From Megalopta genalis (taxonomy: Eukaryota; Arthropoda; Insecta; Hymenoptera; Halictidae), in assembly GCF_051020955.1 (NCBI RefSeq), contig NW_027476161.1, positions 62,001 through 126,000 of the forward strand: a DNA stretch of 64,000 nucleotides, read 5' to 3'. Positions within the stretch are counted from its first letter, which is position 1; each line of letters opens with the position of its first letter. The position numbers and the translations under genes were made by a program. Shown here piece by piece: positions 52,601 through 64,000 of the stretch. The notes under the pieces were generated by a model that saw only the letters and a program-made list of their open reading frames with translations, searched no databases and was not told the DNA's origin.

Positions 52601-54987
52601 ACATGATTTAGTTTCAAATCAATGCGAAGTAGAAAGCGTAGCTCCAAATCCGTGCGACACAAATGATTTAGCTTCAAATACTTGCGATATAATTGATATA
52701 GCTTCAAATGCAGGCGAAACAAACGAGTTAACTTTAAATCTATGCGAAACACATGATTTAGCTTCAAATTCATGTGAAACACATGGTTTAGCTTCATATT
52801 CTTGCGAAACAAACGGTTTAGATTCAGATAATTGTGATAAACATGATTTAGCTTCAACCGCATGCGAAACAAACGAGTTAACTTTAAAACCAAGCGAAGC
52901 ACATGATTTAGCTTCAAATCAATGCCAAGTTGAAGGCTTAGCTTCATATCCATGCGAATCAAATGATTTAGCTTCAAATACTTGCGAATTTAAGTGATAC
53001 AGCTTCAAATGCATGCGATACAAACGAGTTAGCATCAAATCCATGCGAAACTCATAATTTAGCTAAAACTCAATGCAAAGTAGAAGGCGTAGCTTCAAAT
53101 CCATGCGGAACAAATGATTTAGCTTCAAATACTTGCGATATAAGTGATATAGATTCAACTGCAGGCGAAACAAACGAGGTAGATTCAAATCCATGCGAAA
53201 CAAATGATATTTCTTCAAATACTTGCGAAACAAATGATTTTTCTTCAAATACTTGCGATACAAGTGAACTAGCTTCAAATGCAGGCGAAACAAACCAGGT
53301 AGCTTCAATTCCATGCGAAACAAATGATTTAGCTTCAAATACTTGCGATATAAACGATGTACCTTCAAATGTAGGCAAACCAAACGAGTTAGCTTCAAAT
53401 CCATGCGGAACACATGATTTAGCTTCACATCAATGCGAAGCACATGGTTTAGCTTCATATGCTTGCGAAACAAGTGGCTTAGCTACAGATACTTGTGATA
53501 AACATGATTTAGCTTCAACTGCATGCGAAACAAACGAGTTAGTTTAAAATCCAAAAGAAACACACGATTTAGCTTCAAATCAATGCTAATTAGAAGGCTT
53601 AGCTTCAAATCGATGCCATACGAATGATTTAGCTTCAAATACCTGCGATAGAAGTGATTTAGCTTCAAATGCAGGCGAAACAAACGAGTTAGCTTCAAGT
53701 CTATGCGAAAGACATGATTTAGCGTCAAATTCATGCGAAACACGTGGATTAGCTTCATATTCTTGCGAAACAAATGGTTTAGATTCAGATACTTGTGATA
53801 AACATGATTTAGCTTCAAATGCAGGCGAAACAAACCAGGTAGCTTCAATTCCATGCGAAACACATGATTTAGCTTAAAATTCATGCGAAACAGATTATTT
53901 AGCTTCAAATACTTGCGATATAAACGATATACCTTCAAATGCAGGCAAAACAAACGAGTTAGCTTCAAATCCATGAAGAACACATGATTTAGCTTCAAAT
54001 CCAAGCGAAACACATAGTTTAGCTTCATATACTTGCGAAACAAGTGGCTCAGCTTGAGATACTTGTGACAAACATGATTTAATTTCAACTGCATGCTAAC
54101 CAATCGCGTTAGCTTCAAATCCAAGCGAAATACATGATGTCGTTTCAAATTAATGCGAAGTAGGAGGCTTAGCTTCAAATCAATGCGAAAGAAATGATTT
54201 AGCTTCAAATCCTTGCGATATAAATGATATACCTTCAAATGCAGGCAAAACAAACGAGTTATCTTCTAATCCAGGCGAAACTCATGATTTAGCTTCAAAT
54301 CAATGCGCATTTGATGTCAGCTTCAAATTCATGCGAAACAAACGATTTATCTTCAGATACTGGCGATGTAAGTGATATAGGATCAAATGCGGGCGAAAAG
54401 AACGAGTTATCTTCAAATCCATGCGAAACACATTATATAGGTTCAAAACGAAAGATTTAGCTTCAAATACTTGCGAATGTAAGTGATATAGCTCCAAATG
54501 CAGGCGAATCAAACGAGTTAGCCTCAAATCCATGAGCAACACATGATTCATCTTCAAATCAATGCGAAGTAGAAGGCTTAGCTTCAAAACCATGCGACAT
54601 AAATGGTTTAGCTTCAAATATTTGTTATATACATGATTTAGCTGCAACTGCATGCGAAACAAACGAGTAAGATTCAACTCCAAGCGAAAAAATGATTTAG
54701 TCATAAATCACTGCGAAGTAGAAGGCTTGGCATCAAATCCAAGCGAAACACATGATTTATGTTCAAATCAATGCGAAGCAGCAGGCTTAGCTTCAAATCC
54801 ATGCGAAACACATGATTTAGCTTCATATCCATGAGAAACACATGGTTTAGCTTCATATTCTATGGAAACAGATGGTTTAGTTTCAGATACTTGTGAAAAA
54901 CATGATTTAGCTTCAACTGCATGCGAAACAATCGCGTTAGCTTCAAATGCAAGGGAAACGCATGATTCAGCTTCAAATCAATGCGAA
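49602..54987 (+). repeat. Segmental duplicate D1, copy 2
   Basis: This matches 1-5,536 with few base differences. It lacks 150 bp compared with copy 1 in the region of copy-1 bases 259-415, where it reads as a mosaic of two neighbouring 150-bp units. Diagnostic bases show copy-1 identity up to 54,881 and 9.9-kb-type identity from 54,968. Confidence 0.9.
54304..54461 (+). repeat. Marker cassette K, copy in the second D1
   Basis: This is the counterpart of 4,853-5,010 at an offset of 49,451 bp, with no difference noticed. Confidence 0.85.
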
Positions 54988-56811
54988 ACACATGGTTTTG
55001 CTTCATATACTTGCGAAACAAATGGTTTAGCTTCATATACTTGTGATAAACATGATTTAGCTTCAACCGCCTGCGAAACAAACGAGTTAGCATTAAAACC
55101 AAGCGAGACACATGATTTAGCTTCAAATCAATGCGAAGTAGATGGCTTAGCTTCATATCCATGCGAAACAAATGATTTAGCTTCAAATTCATGCGAAACA
55201 AATGATTTAACTTCACATAGTTGCGATATAAATGATATAACTTCAAATGCAGGCAAAACAAACGTGTTAGCTTCAAATCCATGCGGAACACATGATTTAG
55301 CTTCAAATCAATGCGAAACACATGGTTTTGCTTCATATACTTGCGAAACAAGTGGTTCAGCTTCAGATACTTGTGTTAAACATGATTTAGGTTCAAATGT
55401 AGGCGAAACAAACGAATTAGCTTCAAATCCATGCGAAACAAACGAGTTAGCTTCAAATCAATGCGAAGTAGAAAGCTTAGCTTCAAATGAATGCGAAACA
55501 ACTGATTTGGCTTCAAATACTTGCTAATATAAGTGATGCAGCTTCAAATGGAGGCGAAACAAACGAGTTAGCTTCAAATCCATGCGAAACTCATGATTTA
55601 GCTAAAAATCAATGCGAAGTAGAAGGCGTAGCTTCAAATCAATGCGAAAGAAATGATTTAGCTTCATATCCAAGCGAAACACATGGTTTAGCTTCATATT
55701 CTTGCGAAACAAATGGTTTAGCTTCATATACTTGTGATAAACATGATTTAGCTTCAACCGCCTGCGAAACATCGAGTTAGCATTAAAACCAAGCGAGACA
55801 CATGATTTAGCTTCAAATCAATGCGAAGTAGATGGCTTAGCTTCATATCCATGCGACACAAATGACTTAGCTTCAAATACTTGTTATATAATTTATATAG
55901 CTTCAAATGCAGGCGAAACAGACGTGTTAGCTTCAAATCCAATCGAAACACATGATTTAGTTTCAAATCAATGCGAAGTAGATGGCTTAACTTCAAATCC
56001 ATGCGAAACAAATGATTTAGCTTCAAATACTTGCGACGTAAATGGTATAGCTTCAAATGCAGGCGAAACAAACCAAGTAGCTTCAATTCCATGCGAAACA
56101 CATGATTTAGCTTAAAATTCATACGAAACAAATGATTTAGCTTCAAATACTTGCGATATAAACGATATACTTTCAAATGTAGGCAAAACAAACGAGTTAG
56201 CTTCAAATCCATGCGGAACACATGATTTAGCTTCAAATCAATGCGAAGCACATGGTTTAGCTTCATATGCTTGCGAAACAAGTGGTTTAGCTACAGATAC
56301 TTGTGATAAACATGATTTAGCTTCAACTGCATGCGAAACAAACGAGTTAGTTTAAAATCCAAAAGAAACACACGATTTAGCTTCAAATCAATGCTAATTA
56401 GAAGGCTTAGCTTCAAATCGATGCCATACGAATGATTTAGCTTCATATACCTGCGATAGAAGTGATTTAGCTTCAAATGCAGGCGAAACAAACGAGTTAG
56501 CTTCAAGTCTATGCGAAAGACATGATTTAGCGTCAAATTCATGCGAAACACGTGGATTAGCTTCATATTCTTGCGAAACAAATGGTTTAGATTCAGATAC
56601 TTGTGATAAACATGATTTAGCTTCAAATGCAGGCGAAACAAACCAGGTAGCTTCAATTCCATGCGAAACACATGATTTAGCTTAAAATTCATGCGAAACA
56701 GATTATTTATCTTCAAATACTTGCGATATAAACGATATACCTTCAAATGCAGGCAAAACAAACGAGTTAGCTTCAAATCCATGCGGAACACATGATTTAG
56801 CTTCAAATCAA

Positions 56812-56969
56812 TGCGCATTTGATGTCAGCTTCAAATTCATGCGAAACAAACGATTTATCTTCAGATACTGGCGATGTAAGTGATATAGGATCAAATGCGG
56901 GCGAAAAGAACGAGTTATCTTCAAATCCATGCGAAACACATTATATAGGTTCAAAACGAAAGATTTAGC
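56812..56969 (+). repeat. Marker cassette K, copy 6
   Basis: The layout is the same as the other copies; it lies 2,508 bp after the copy at 54,304. Confidence 0.85.
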
Positions 56970-59900
56970 TTCAAATACTTGCGAATGTAAGTGATATAGC
57001 TCCAAATGCAGGCGAATCAAACGAGTTAGCCTCAAATCCATGAGCAACACATGATTCATCTTCAAATCAATGCGAAGTAGAAGGCTTAGCTTCAAAACCA
57101 TGCGACATAAATGGTTTAGCTTCAAATATTTGTTATATACATGATTTAGCTGCAACTGCATGCGAAACAAACGAGTAAGATTCAACTCCAAGCGAAAAAA
57201 TGATTTAGTCATAAATCACTGCGAAGTAGAAGGCTTGGCATCAAATCCAAGCGAAACACATGATTTATGTTCAAATCAATGCGAAGCAGCAGGCTTAGCT
57301 TCAAATCCATGCGAAACACATGATTTAGCTTCATATCCATGAGAAACACATGGTTTAGCTTCATATTCTATGGAAACAGATGGTTTAGCTTCAGATACTT
57401 GTGAAAAACATGATTTAGCTTCAACCGCCTGCGAAACATCGAGTTAGCATTAAAACCAAGCGAGACACATGATTTAGCTTCAAATCAATGCGAAGTAGAT
57501 GGCTTAGCTTCATATCCATGCGACACAAATGATTTAGCTTCGAATACTTGCGATATAATTGATACAGCTTCAAATGCAGGCGAAACAAAACAGTTAGCTT
57601 CAAATCCAAGCGAAACACATGATTTAGTTTCAAATCAATGCGAAGTAGATGGCTTAACTTCAAATCCATGCGAAACAAATGATTTAGCTTCAAATACTTG
57701 CGACGTAAATGGTATAGCTTCAAATGCAGGCGAAACAAACCAAGTAGCTTCAATTCCATGCGAAACACATGATTTAGCTTAAAATTCATACGAAACAAAT
57801 GATTTAGCTTCAAATACTTGCGATATAAACGATATACTTTCAAATGTAGGCAAAACAAACGAGTTAGCTTCAAATCCATGCGGAACACATGATTTAGCTT
57901 CAAATCAATGCGAAGCACAGGGTTTAGCTTCATATGCTTGCGAAACAAGTGGCTTAGCTTCAGATACTTGTGATAAACATGATTTAGCTTCAACTGCATG
58001 CGAAACAAACGAGTTAGTTTAAAATCCAAGAGAATCACACGATTTAGCTTCAAATCAATGCGAAGTAGAAGACATAGCTTCAAATCGATGCCATACGAAT
58101 GATTTAGCTTCAAATACCTGCGTTAGAAGTGATATAGCTTCAAATGCAGGCGAAACAAACGAGTTAGCTTCAAGTCTATGCGAAAGACATGATTTAGCTT
58201 CAAATTCATGCGAAACACGTGGTTTAGCTTCATATTCTTGCGAAACAAATGGTTTAGATTCAGATACTTGTGATAAACATGATTTAGCTTCAAATGCAGG
58301 CGAAACAAACGAATTAGTTTCAAATCCATGCGAAACACATGATTTAGCTTCAAATCCAAGCGAAACACATGGTTTAACTTCATATTCTTGCGAAACAAAT
58401 GGTTTAGCTTCATATACTTGTGATAAACATGATTTAGCTTCAACCGCCTGCGAAACAAACGAGTTAGCATTAAAACCAAGCGAGTCACATGATTTAGCTT
58501 CAAGTCAATGCGAAGTAGATGGCTTAGCTTCATATCCATGCGAAACAAATGACTTAGCTTCAAATACTTGCGAATATAAGTGATACAGCTTCAAATGCAT
58601 GCGAAACAAACGAGTTACCATCAAATCCATGCGAAACACATGATTTAGCTAAAACTCAATGCAAAGTTGAAGGCGTAGCTTCAAATCCATGCGGAACAAA
58701 TGATTTAGCTTCAAATCAATGCGAAACACATGGTTTTGCTTCATATACTTGCGAAACAAGTGGTTCAGCATCAGATACTTGTGATAAACATGATTTAGTT
58801 TCAAATGTAGGCGAAACAAACGAATTAGCTTCAAATCCATGCGAAACGAACGAGTTAGCTTCAAATCAATGCGAAGTAGAAAGCTTAGCTTTAAATGAAT
58901 GCGAAACAACTGATTTGGCTTCAAATACTTGCTAATATAAGTGATGCAGCTTCAAATGGAGGCGAAACAAACGAGTTAGCTTCAAATACTTGCGATATAA
59001 ACGATATACTTTCAAATGTAGGCAAAACAAACGAGTTAGCTTCAAATCCATGCGGAACACATGATTTAGCTTCAAATCAATGCGAAGCACAGGGTTTAGC
59101 TTCATATGCTTGCGAAACAAGTGGCTTAGCTTCAGATACTTGTGATAAACATGATTTAGCTTCAACTGCATGCGAAACAAACGAGTTAGTTTAAAATCCA
59201 AGAGAATCACACGATTTAGCTTCAAATCAATGCGAAGTAGAAGACATAGCTTCAAATCGATGCCATACGAATGATTTAGCTTCAAATACCTGCGATAGAA
59301 GTGATATAGCTTCAAATGCAGGCGAAACAAACGAGTTAGCTTCAAGTCTATGCGAAAGACATGATTTAGCTTCAAATTCATGCGAAACACGTGGTTTAGC
59401 TTCATATTCTTGCGAAACAAATGGTTTAGATTCAGATACTTGTGATAAACATGATTTAGCTTCAAATGCAGGCGAAACAAACGAATTAGTTTCAAATCCA
59501 TGCGAAACACATGATTTAGCTTCAAATCCAAGCGAAACAAATGATTTTTCTTCAAATACTTGCGATACAAGTGAACTAGCTTCAAATGCAGGCGAAACAA
59601 ACCAGGTAGCTTCAATTCCATGCGAAACAAATGATTTAGCTTCAAATACTTGCGATATAAACGATGTACCTTCAAATGTAGGCAAACCAAACGAGTTAGC
59701 TTCAAATCCATGCGGAACACATGATTTAGCTTCACATCAATGCGAAGCACATGGTTTAGCTTCATATGCTTGCGAAACAAGTGGTTTAGCTACAGATACT
59801 TGTGATAAACATGATTTAGCTTCAACTGCATGCGAAATAAACGAGTTAGTTTAAAATCCAAAAGAAACACACGATTTAGCTTCAAATCAATGCTAATTAG

Positions 59901-60310
59901 AAGGCTTAGCTTCAAATCGATGCCATACGAATGATTTAGCTTCAAATACCTGCGATAGAAGTGATTTAGCTTCAAATGCAGGCGAAACAAACGAGTTAGC
60001 TTCAAGTCTATGCGAAAGACATGATTTAGCGTCAAATTCATGCGAAACACGTGGATTAGCTTCATATTCTTGCGAAACAAATGGTTTAGATTCAGATACT
60101 TGTGATAAACATGATTTAGCTTCAAATGCAGGCGAAACAAACCAGGTAGCTTCAATTCCATGCGAAACACATGATTTAGCTTAAAATTCATGCGAAACAG
60201 ATTATTTATCTTCAAATACTTGCGATATAAACGATATACCTTCAAATGCAGGCAAAACAAACGAGTTAGCTTCAAATCCATGCGGAACACATGATTTAGC
60301 TTCAAATCAA

Positions 60311-60468
60311 TGCGCATTTGATGTCAGCTTCAAATTCATGCGAAACAAACGATTTATCTTCAGATACTGGCGATGTAAGTGATATAGGATCAAATGCGGG
60401 CGAAAAGAACGAGTTATCTTCAAATCCATGCGAAACACATTATATAGGTTCAAAACGAAAGATTTAGC
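60311..60468 (+). repeat. Marker cassette K, copy 7
   Basis: The layout is the same; it lies 3,499 bp after copy 6. About 200 bp downstream, a private 3-bp loss (ACGAGTCATCAACTCC for ACGAGTAAGATTCAACTCC) distinguishes this copy. Confidence 0.85.
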
Positions 60469-61644
60469 TTCAAATACTTGCGAATGTAAGTGATATAGCT
60501 CCAAATGCAGGCGAATCAAACGAGTTAGCCTCAAATCCATGAGCAACACATGATTCATCTTCAAATCAATGCGAAGTAGAAGGCTTAGCTTCAAAACCAT
60601 GCGACATAAATGGTTTAGCTTCAAATATTTGTTATATACATGATTTAGCTGCAACTGCATGCGAAACAAACGAGTCATCAACTCCAAGCGAAAAAATGAT
60701 TTAGTCATAAATCACTGCGAAGTAGAAGGCTTGGCATCAAATCCAAGCGAAACACATGATTTATGTTCAAATCAATGCGAAGCAGCAGGCTTAGCTTCAA
60801 ATCCATGCGAAACACATGATTTAGCTTCATATCCATGAGAAACACATGGTTTAGCTTCATATTCTATGGAAACAGATGGTTTAGCTTCAGATACTTGTGA
60901 AAAACATGATTTAGCTTCAACTGCATGCGAAACAATCGCGTTAGCTTCAAATGCAAGGGAAACGCATGATTCAGCTTCAAATCAATGCGAAACACATGGT
61001 TTTGCTTCATATACTTGCGAAACAAATGGTTTAGCTTCATATACTTGTGATAAACATGATTTAGCTTCAACCGCCTGCGAAACAAACGAGTTAGCATTAA
61101 AACCAAGCGAGACACATGATTTAGCTTCAAATCAATGCGAAGTAGATGGCTTAGCTTCATATCCATGCGAAACAAATGATTTAGCTTCAAATTCATGCGA
61201 AACAAATGATTTAACTTCACATAGTTGCGATATAAATGATATAACTTCAAATGCAGGCAAAACAAACGTGTTAGCTTCAAATCCATGCGGAACACATGAT
61301 TTAGCTTCAAATCAATGCGAAACACATGGTTTTGCTTCATATACTTGCGAAACAAGTGGTTCAGCTTCAGATACTTGTGTTAAACATGATTTAGGTTCAA
61401 ATGTAGGCGAAACAAACGAATTAGCTTCAAATCCATGCGAAACAAACGAGTTAGCTTCAAATCAATGCGAAGTAGAAAGCTTAGCTTCAAATGAATGCGA
61501 AACAACTGATTTGGCTTCAAATACTTGCTAATATAAGTGATGCAGCTTCAAATGGAGGCGAAACAAACGAGTTAGCTTCAAATCCATGCGGAACACATGA
61601 TTTAGCTTCAAATCAATGCGAAGCACAGGGTTTAGCTTCATATG

Positions 61645-62544
61645 CTTGCGAAACAAGTGGCTTAGCTTCAGATACTTGTGATAAACATGATTTAGCTTCA
61701 ACTGCATGCGAAACAAACGAGTTAGTTTAAAATCCAAGAGAATCACACGATTTAGCTTCAAATCAATGCGAAGTAGAAGACATAGCTTCAAATCGATGCC
61801 ATACGAATGATTTAGCTTCAAATACCTCCGATAGAAGTGATATAGCTTCAAATGCAGGCGAAACAAACGAGTTAGCTTCAAGTCTATGCGAAAGACATGA
61901 TTTAGCTTCAAATTCATGCGAAACACGTGGTTTAGCTTCATATTCTTGCGAAACAAATGGTTTAGATTCAGATACTTGTGATAAACATGATTTAGCTTCA
62001 AATGCAGGCGAAACAAACGAATTAGTTTCAAATCCATGCGAAACACATGATTTAGCTTCAAATCCAAGCGAAACACATGGTTTAACTTCATATTCGTGCG
62101 AAACAAGTGGCTTAGCTTCAGATACTTGTGATAAACATGATTTAGCTTCAACTGCATGCGAAACAAACGAGTTAGTTTAAAATCCAAGAGAATCACACGA
62201 TTTAGCTTCAAATCAATGCGAAGTAGAAGACATAGCTTCAAATCGATGCCATACGAATGATTTAGCTTCAAATACCTGCGTTAGAAGTGATATAGCTTCA
62301 AATGCAGGCGAAACAAACGAGTTAGCTTCAAGTCTATGCGAAAGACATGATTTAGCTTCAAATTCATGCGAAACACGTGGTTTAGCTTCATATTCTTGCG
62401 AAACAAATGGTTTAGATTCAGATACTTGTGATAAACATGATTTAGCTTCAAATGCAGGCGAAACAAACGAATTAGTTTCAAATCCATGCGAAACACATGA
62501 TTTAGCTTCAAATCCAAGCGAAACACATGGTTTAACTTCATATT
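61645..62544 (+). repeat. 450-bp tandem duplication, third occurrence
   Basis: The units at 61,645-62,094 and 62,095-62,544 correspond to the pairs at 11,037 and 15,977. The first unit has a private change near 61,828 (ACCTCCG for ACCTGCG), and the junction reads TATTCGTGCG. Confidence 0.85.
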
Positions 62545-64000
62545 CTTGCGAAACAAATGGTTTAGCTTCATATACTTGTGATAAACATGATTTAGCTTCA
62601 ACCGCCTGCGAAACAAACGAGTTAGCATTAAAACCAAGCGAGTCACATGATTTAGCTTCAAGTCAATGCGAAGTAGATGGCTTAGCTTCATATCCATGCG
62701 AAACAAATGACTTAGCTTCAAATACTTGCGAATATAAGTGATACAGCTTCAAATGCATGCGAAACAAACGAGTTACCATCAAATCCATGCGAAACACATG
62801 ATTTAGCTAAAACTCAATGCAAAGTTGAAGGCGTAGCTTCAAATCCATGCGGAACAAATGATTTAGCTTCAAATACTTGCGATATAAGTGATATAGATTC
62901 AACTGCAGGCGAAACAAACGAGGTAGATTCAAATCCATGCGAAACAAATGATATTTCTTCAAATACTTGCGAAACAAATGATTTTTCTTCAAATACTTGC
63001 GATACAAGTGAACTAGCTTCAAATGCAGGCGAAACAAACCAGGTAGCTTCAATTCCATGCGAAACAAATGATTTAGCTTCAAATACTTGCGATATAAATG
63101 ATGTACCTTCAAATGTAGGCAAACCAAACGAGTTAGCTTCAAATCCATGCGGGACACATGATTTAGCTTCACATCAATGCGAAGCACATGGTTTAGCTTC
63201 ATATGCTTGCGAAACAAGTGGTTTAGCTACACATACTTGTGATAAACATGATTTAGCTTCAACTGCATGCGAAACAAACGAGTTAGTTTAAAATCCAAAA
63301 GAAACACACGATTTAGCTCCAAATCATTGCTAATTAGAAGGCTTAGCTTCAAATCGATGCCATACGAATGATTTAGCTTCAAATACCTGCGATAGAAGTG
63401 ATTTAGCTTCAAATGCAGGCGAAACAAACGAGTTAGCTTCAAGTCTATGCGAAAGACATGATTTAGCGTCAAATTCATGCGAAACACGTGGATTAGCTTC
63501 ATATTCTTGCGAAACAAATGGTTTAGCTTCATATACTTGTGATAAACATGATTTAGCTTCAACCGCCTGCGAAACATCGAGTTAGCATTAAAACCAAGCG
63601 AGACACATGATTTAGCTTCAAATCAATGCGAAGTAGATGGCTTAGCTTCATATCCATGCGACACAAATGACTTAGCTTCAAATACTTGTTATATAATTTA
63701 TATAGCTTCAAATGCAGGCGAAACAGACGTGTTAGCTTCAAATCCAATCGAAACACATGATTTAGTTTCAAATCAATGCGAAGTAGATGGCTTAACTTCA
63801 AATCCATGCGAAACAAATGATTTAGCTTCAAATACTTGCGACGTAAATGGTATAGCTTCAAATGCAGGCGAAACAAACCAAGTAGCTTCAATTCCATGCG
63901 AAACACATGATTTAGCTTAAAATTCATACGAAACAAATGATTTAGCTTCAAATACTTGCGATATAAACGATATACTTTCAAATGTAGGCAAAACAAACGA

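Larger units (their letters stand above)
54988..64000 (+). repeat. A-type array, right end of window
   Basis: This is a rearranged series of the same blocks found at 9-17 kb. For example, 54,988-55,870 follows 9,905-10,787, and 58,123-58,563 resembles 11,673-12,113 without that copy's one-base indels. K cassettes are spaced 2,508 and 3,499 bp here instead of 4,368 and 4,790, so the blocks were re-joined in other combinations. The array continues beyond the window. No gene was seen. Confidence 0.93.

Noticed and set aside
1..64000. CRISPR array
   Set aside because: The repeats are contiguous with no unique spacers, monomers vary gradually, no cas genes are present, and the setting is eukaryotic.
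1..64000. Telomeric or centromere-box motif (TTAGG/TTAGGG arrays, CENP-B box)
   Set aside because: TTAG occurs once per monomer as TTAGCTTC but never as a telomere tandem, and no 17-bp CENP-B box was seen. Centromeric function cannot be judged from sequence alone.

Overview
The window is almost entirely satellite DNA. About 62.4 of 64 kb is one head-to-tail array of a roughly 30-bp monomer, about 2,080 copies, all in the same orientation and running off both ends of the window. The only sequence that is not array is a single insertion at 23,806-25,423. There is no rRNA, tRNA, CRISPR array, telomere repeat or recognisable host gene. The setting is a eukaryotic nuclear genome: a long satellite, a TG...CA-bounded element with a 4-bp target-site duplication, and a consensus GTAAGT splice donor inside it. 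An arthropod-like animal is my guess, but nothing here fixes the taxon.

Each monomer carries a conserved core TTAGCTTCAAAT followed by a more variable half that usually contains ATGCGAA. Read on the plus strand, a monomer gives a decapeptide such as DLASNPCETH. The naming is only a convenient label for monomer types; I do not think it is a protein. Five types (signatures ELASNPC, DLASNQC, GLASNPC, DLASNTC, DIASNAG) recur in order and form a basic 150-bp higher-order repeat (HOR). Rarer 29-bp and 31-bp monomers shift the phase and act as inherited markers.

Layout: 1-27,243 is A-type array, interrupted by the insertion; 27,244-44,402 is B-type array, marked by an AATTAATGCG monomer and a CTTATCCTCAAAG monomer; 44,403-47,090 is a more divergent mixed block; 47,091-49,190 is B-type again; 49,191-64,000 is A-type again. 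Nested tandem duplications sit on top: 450 bp (three places), 511 bp, 660 bp, 3,147 bp, about 4,790 bp and 6,474 bp. A 5.4-kb block at 1-5,536 reappears almost unchanged at 49,602-54,987.

The most informative signals are evolutionary. Duplicates differ by exact multiples of the monomer. Two independent indels are exactly 150 bp. One unequal exchange can be placed within an 87-bp interval (54,881-54,968). A palindrome at 26,335-26,354 looks like a template-switch scar. The insertion has the ends of an LTR (likely a solo LTR of Ty3/gypsy type). It holds three sets of internal repeats, a promoter-like cluster (hairpin with CRE, X-box, YY1-type motif) and a splice donor. The many long open frames on the minus strand are by-products of a stop-free 30-bp period and are not reported as genes.
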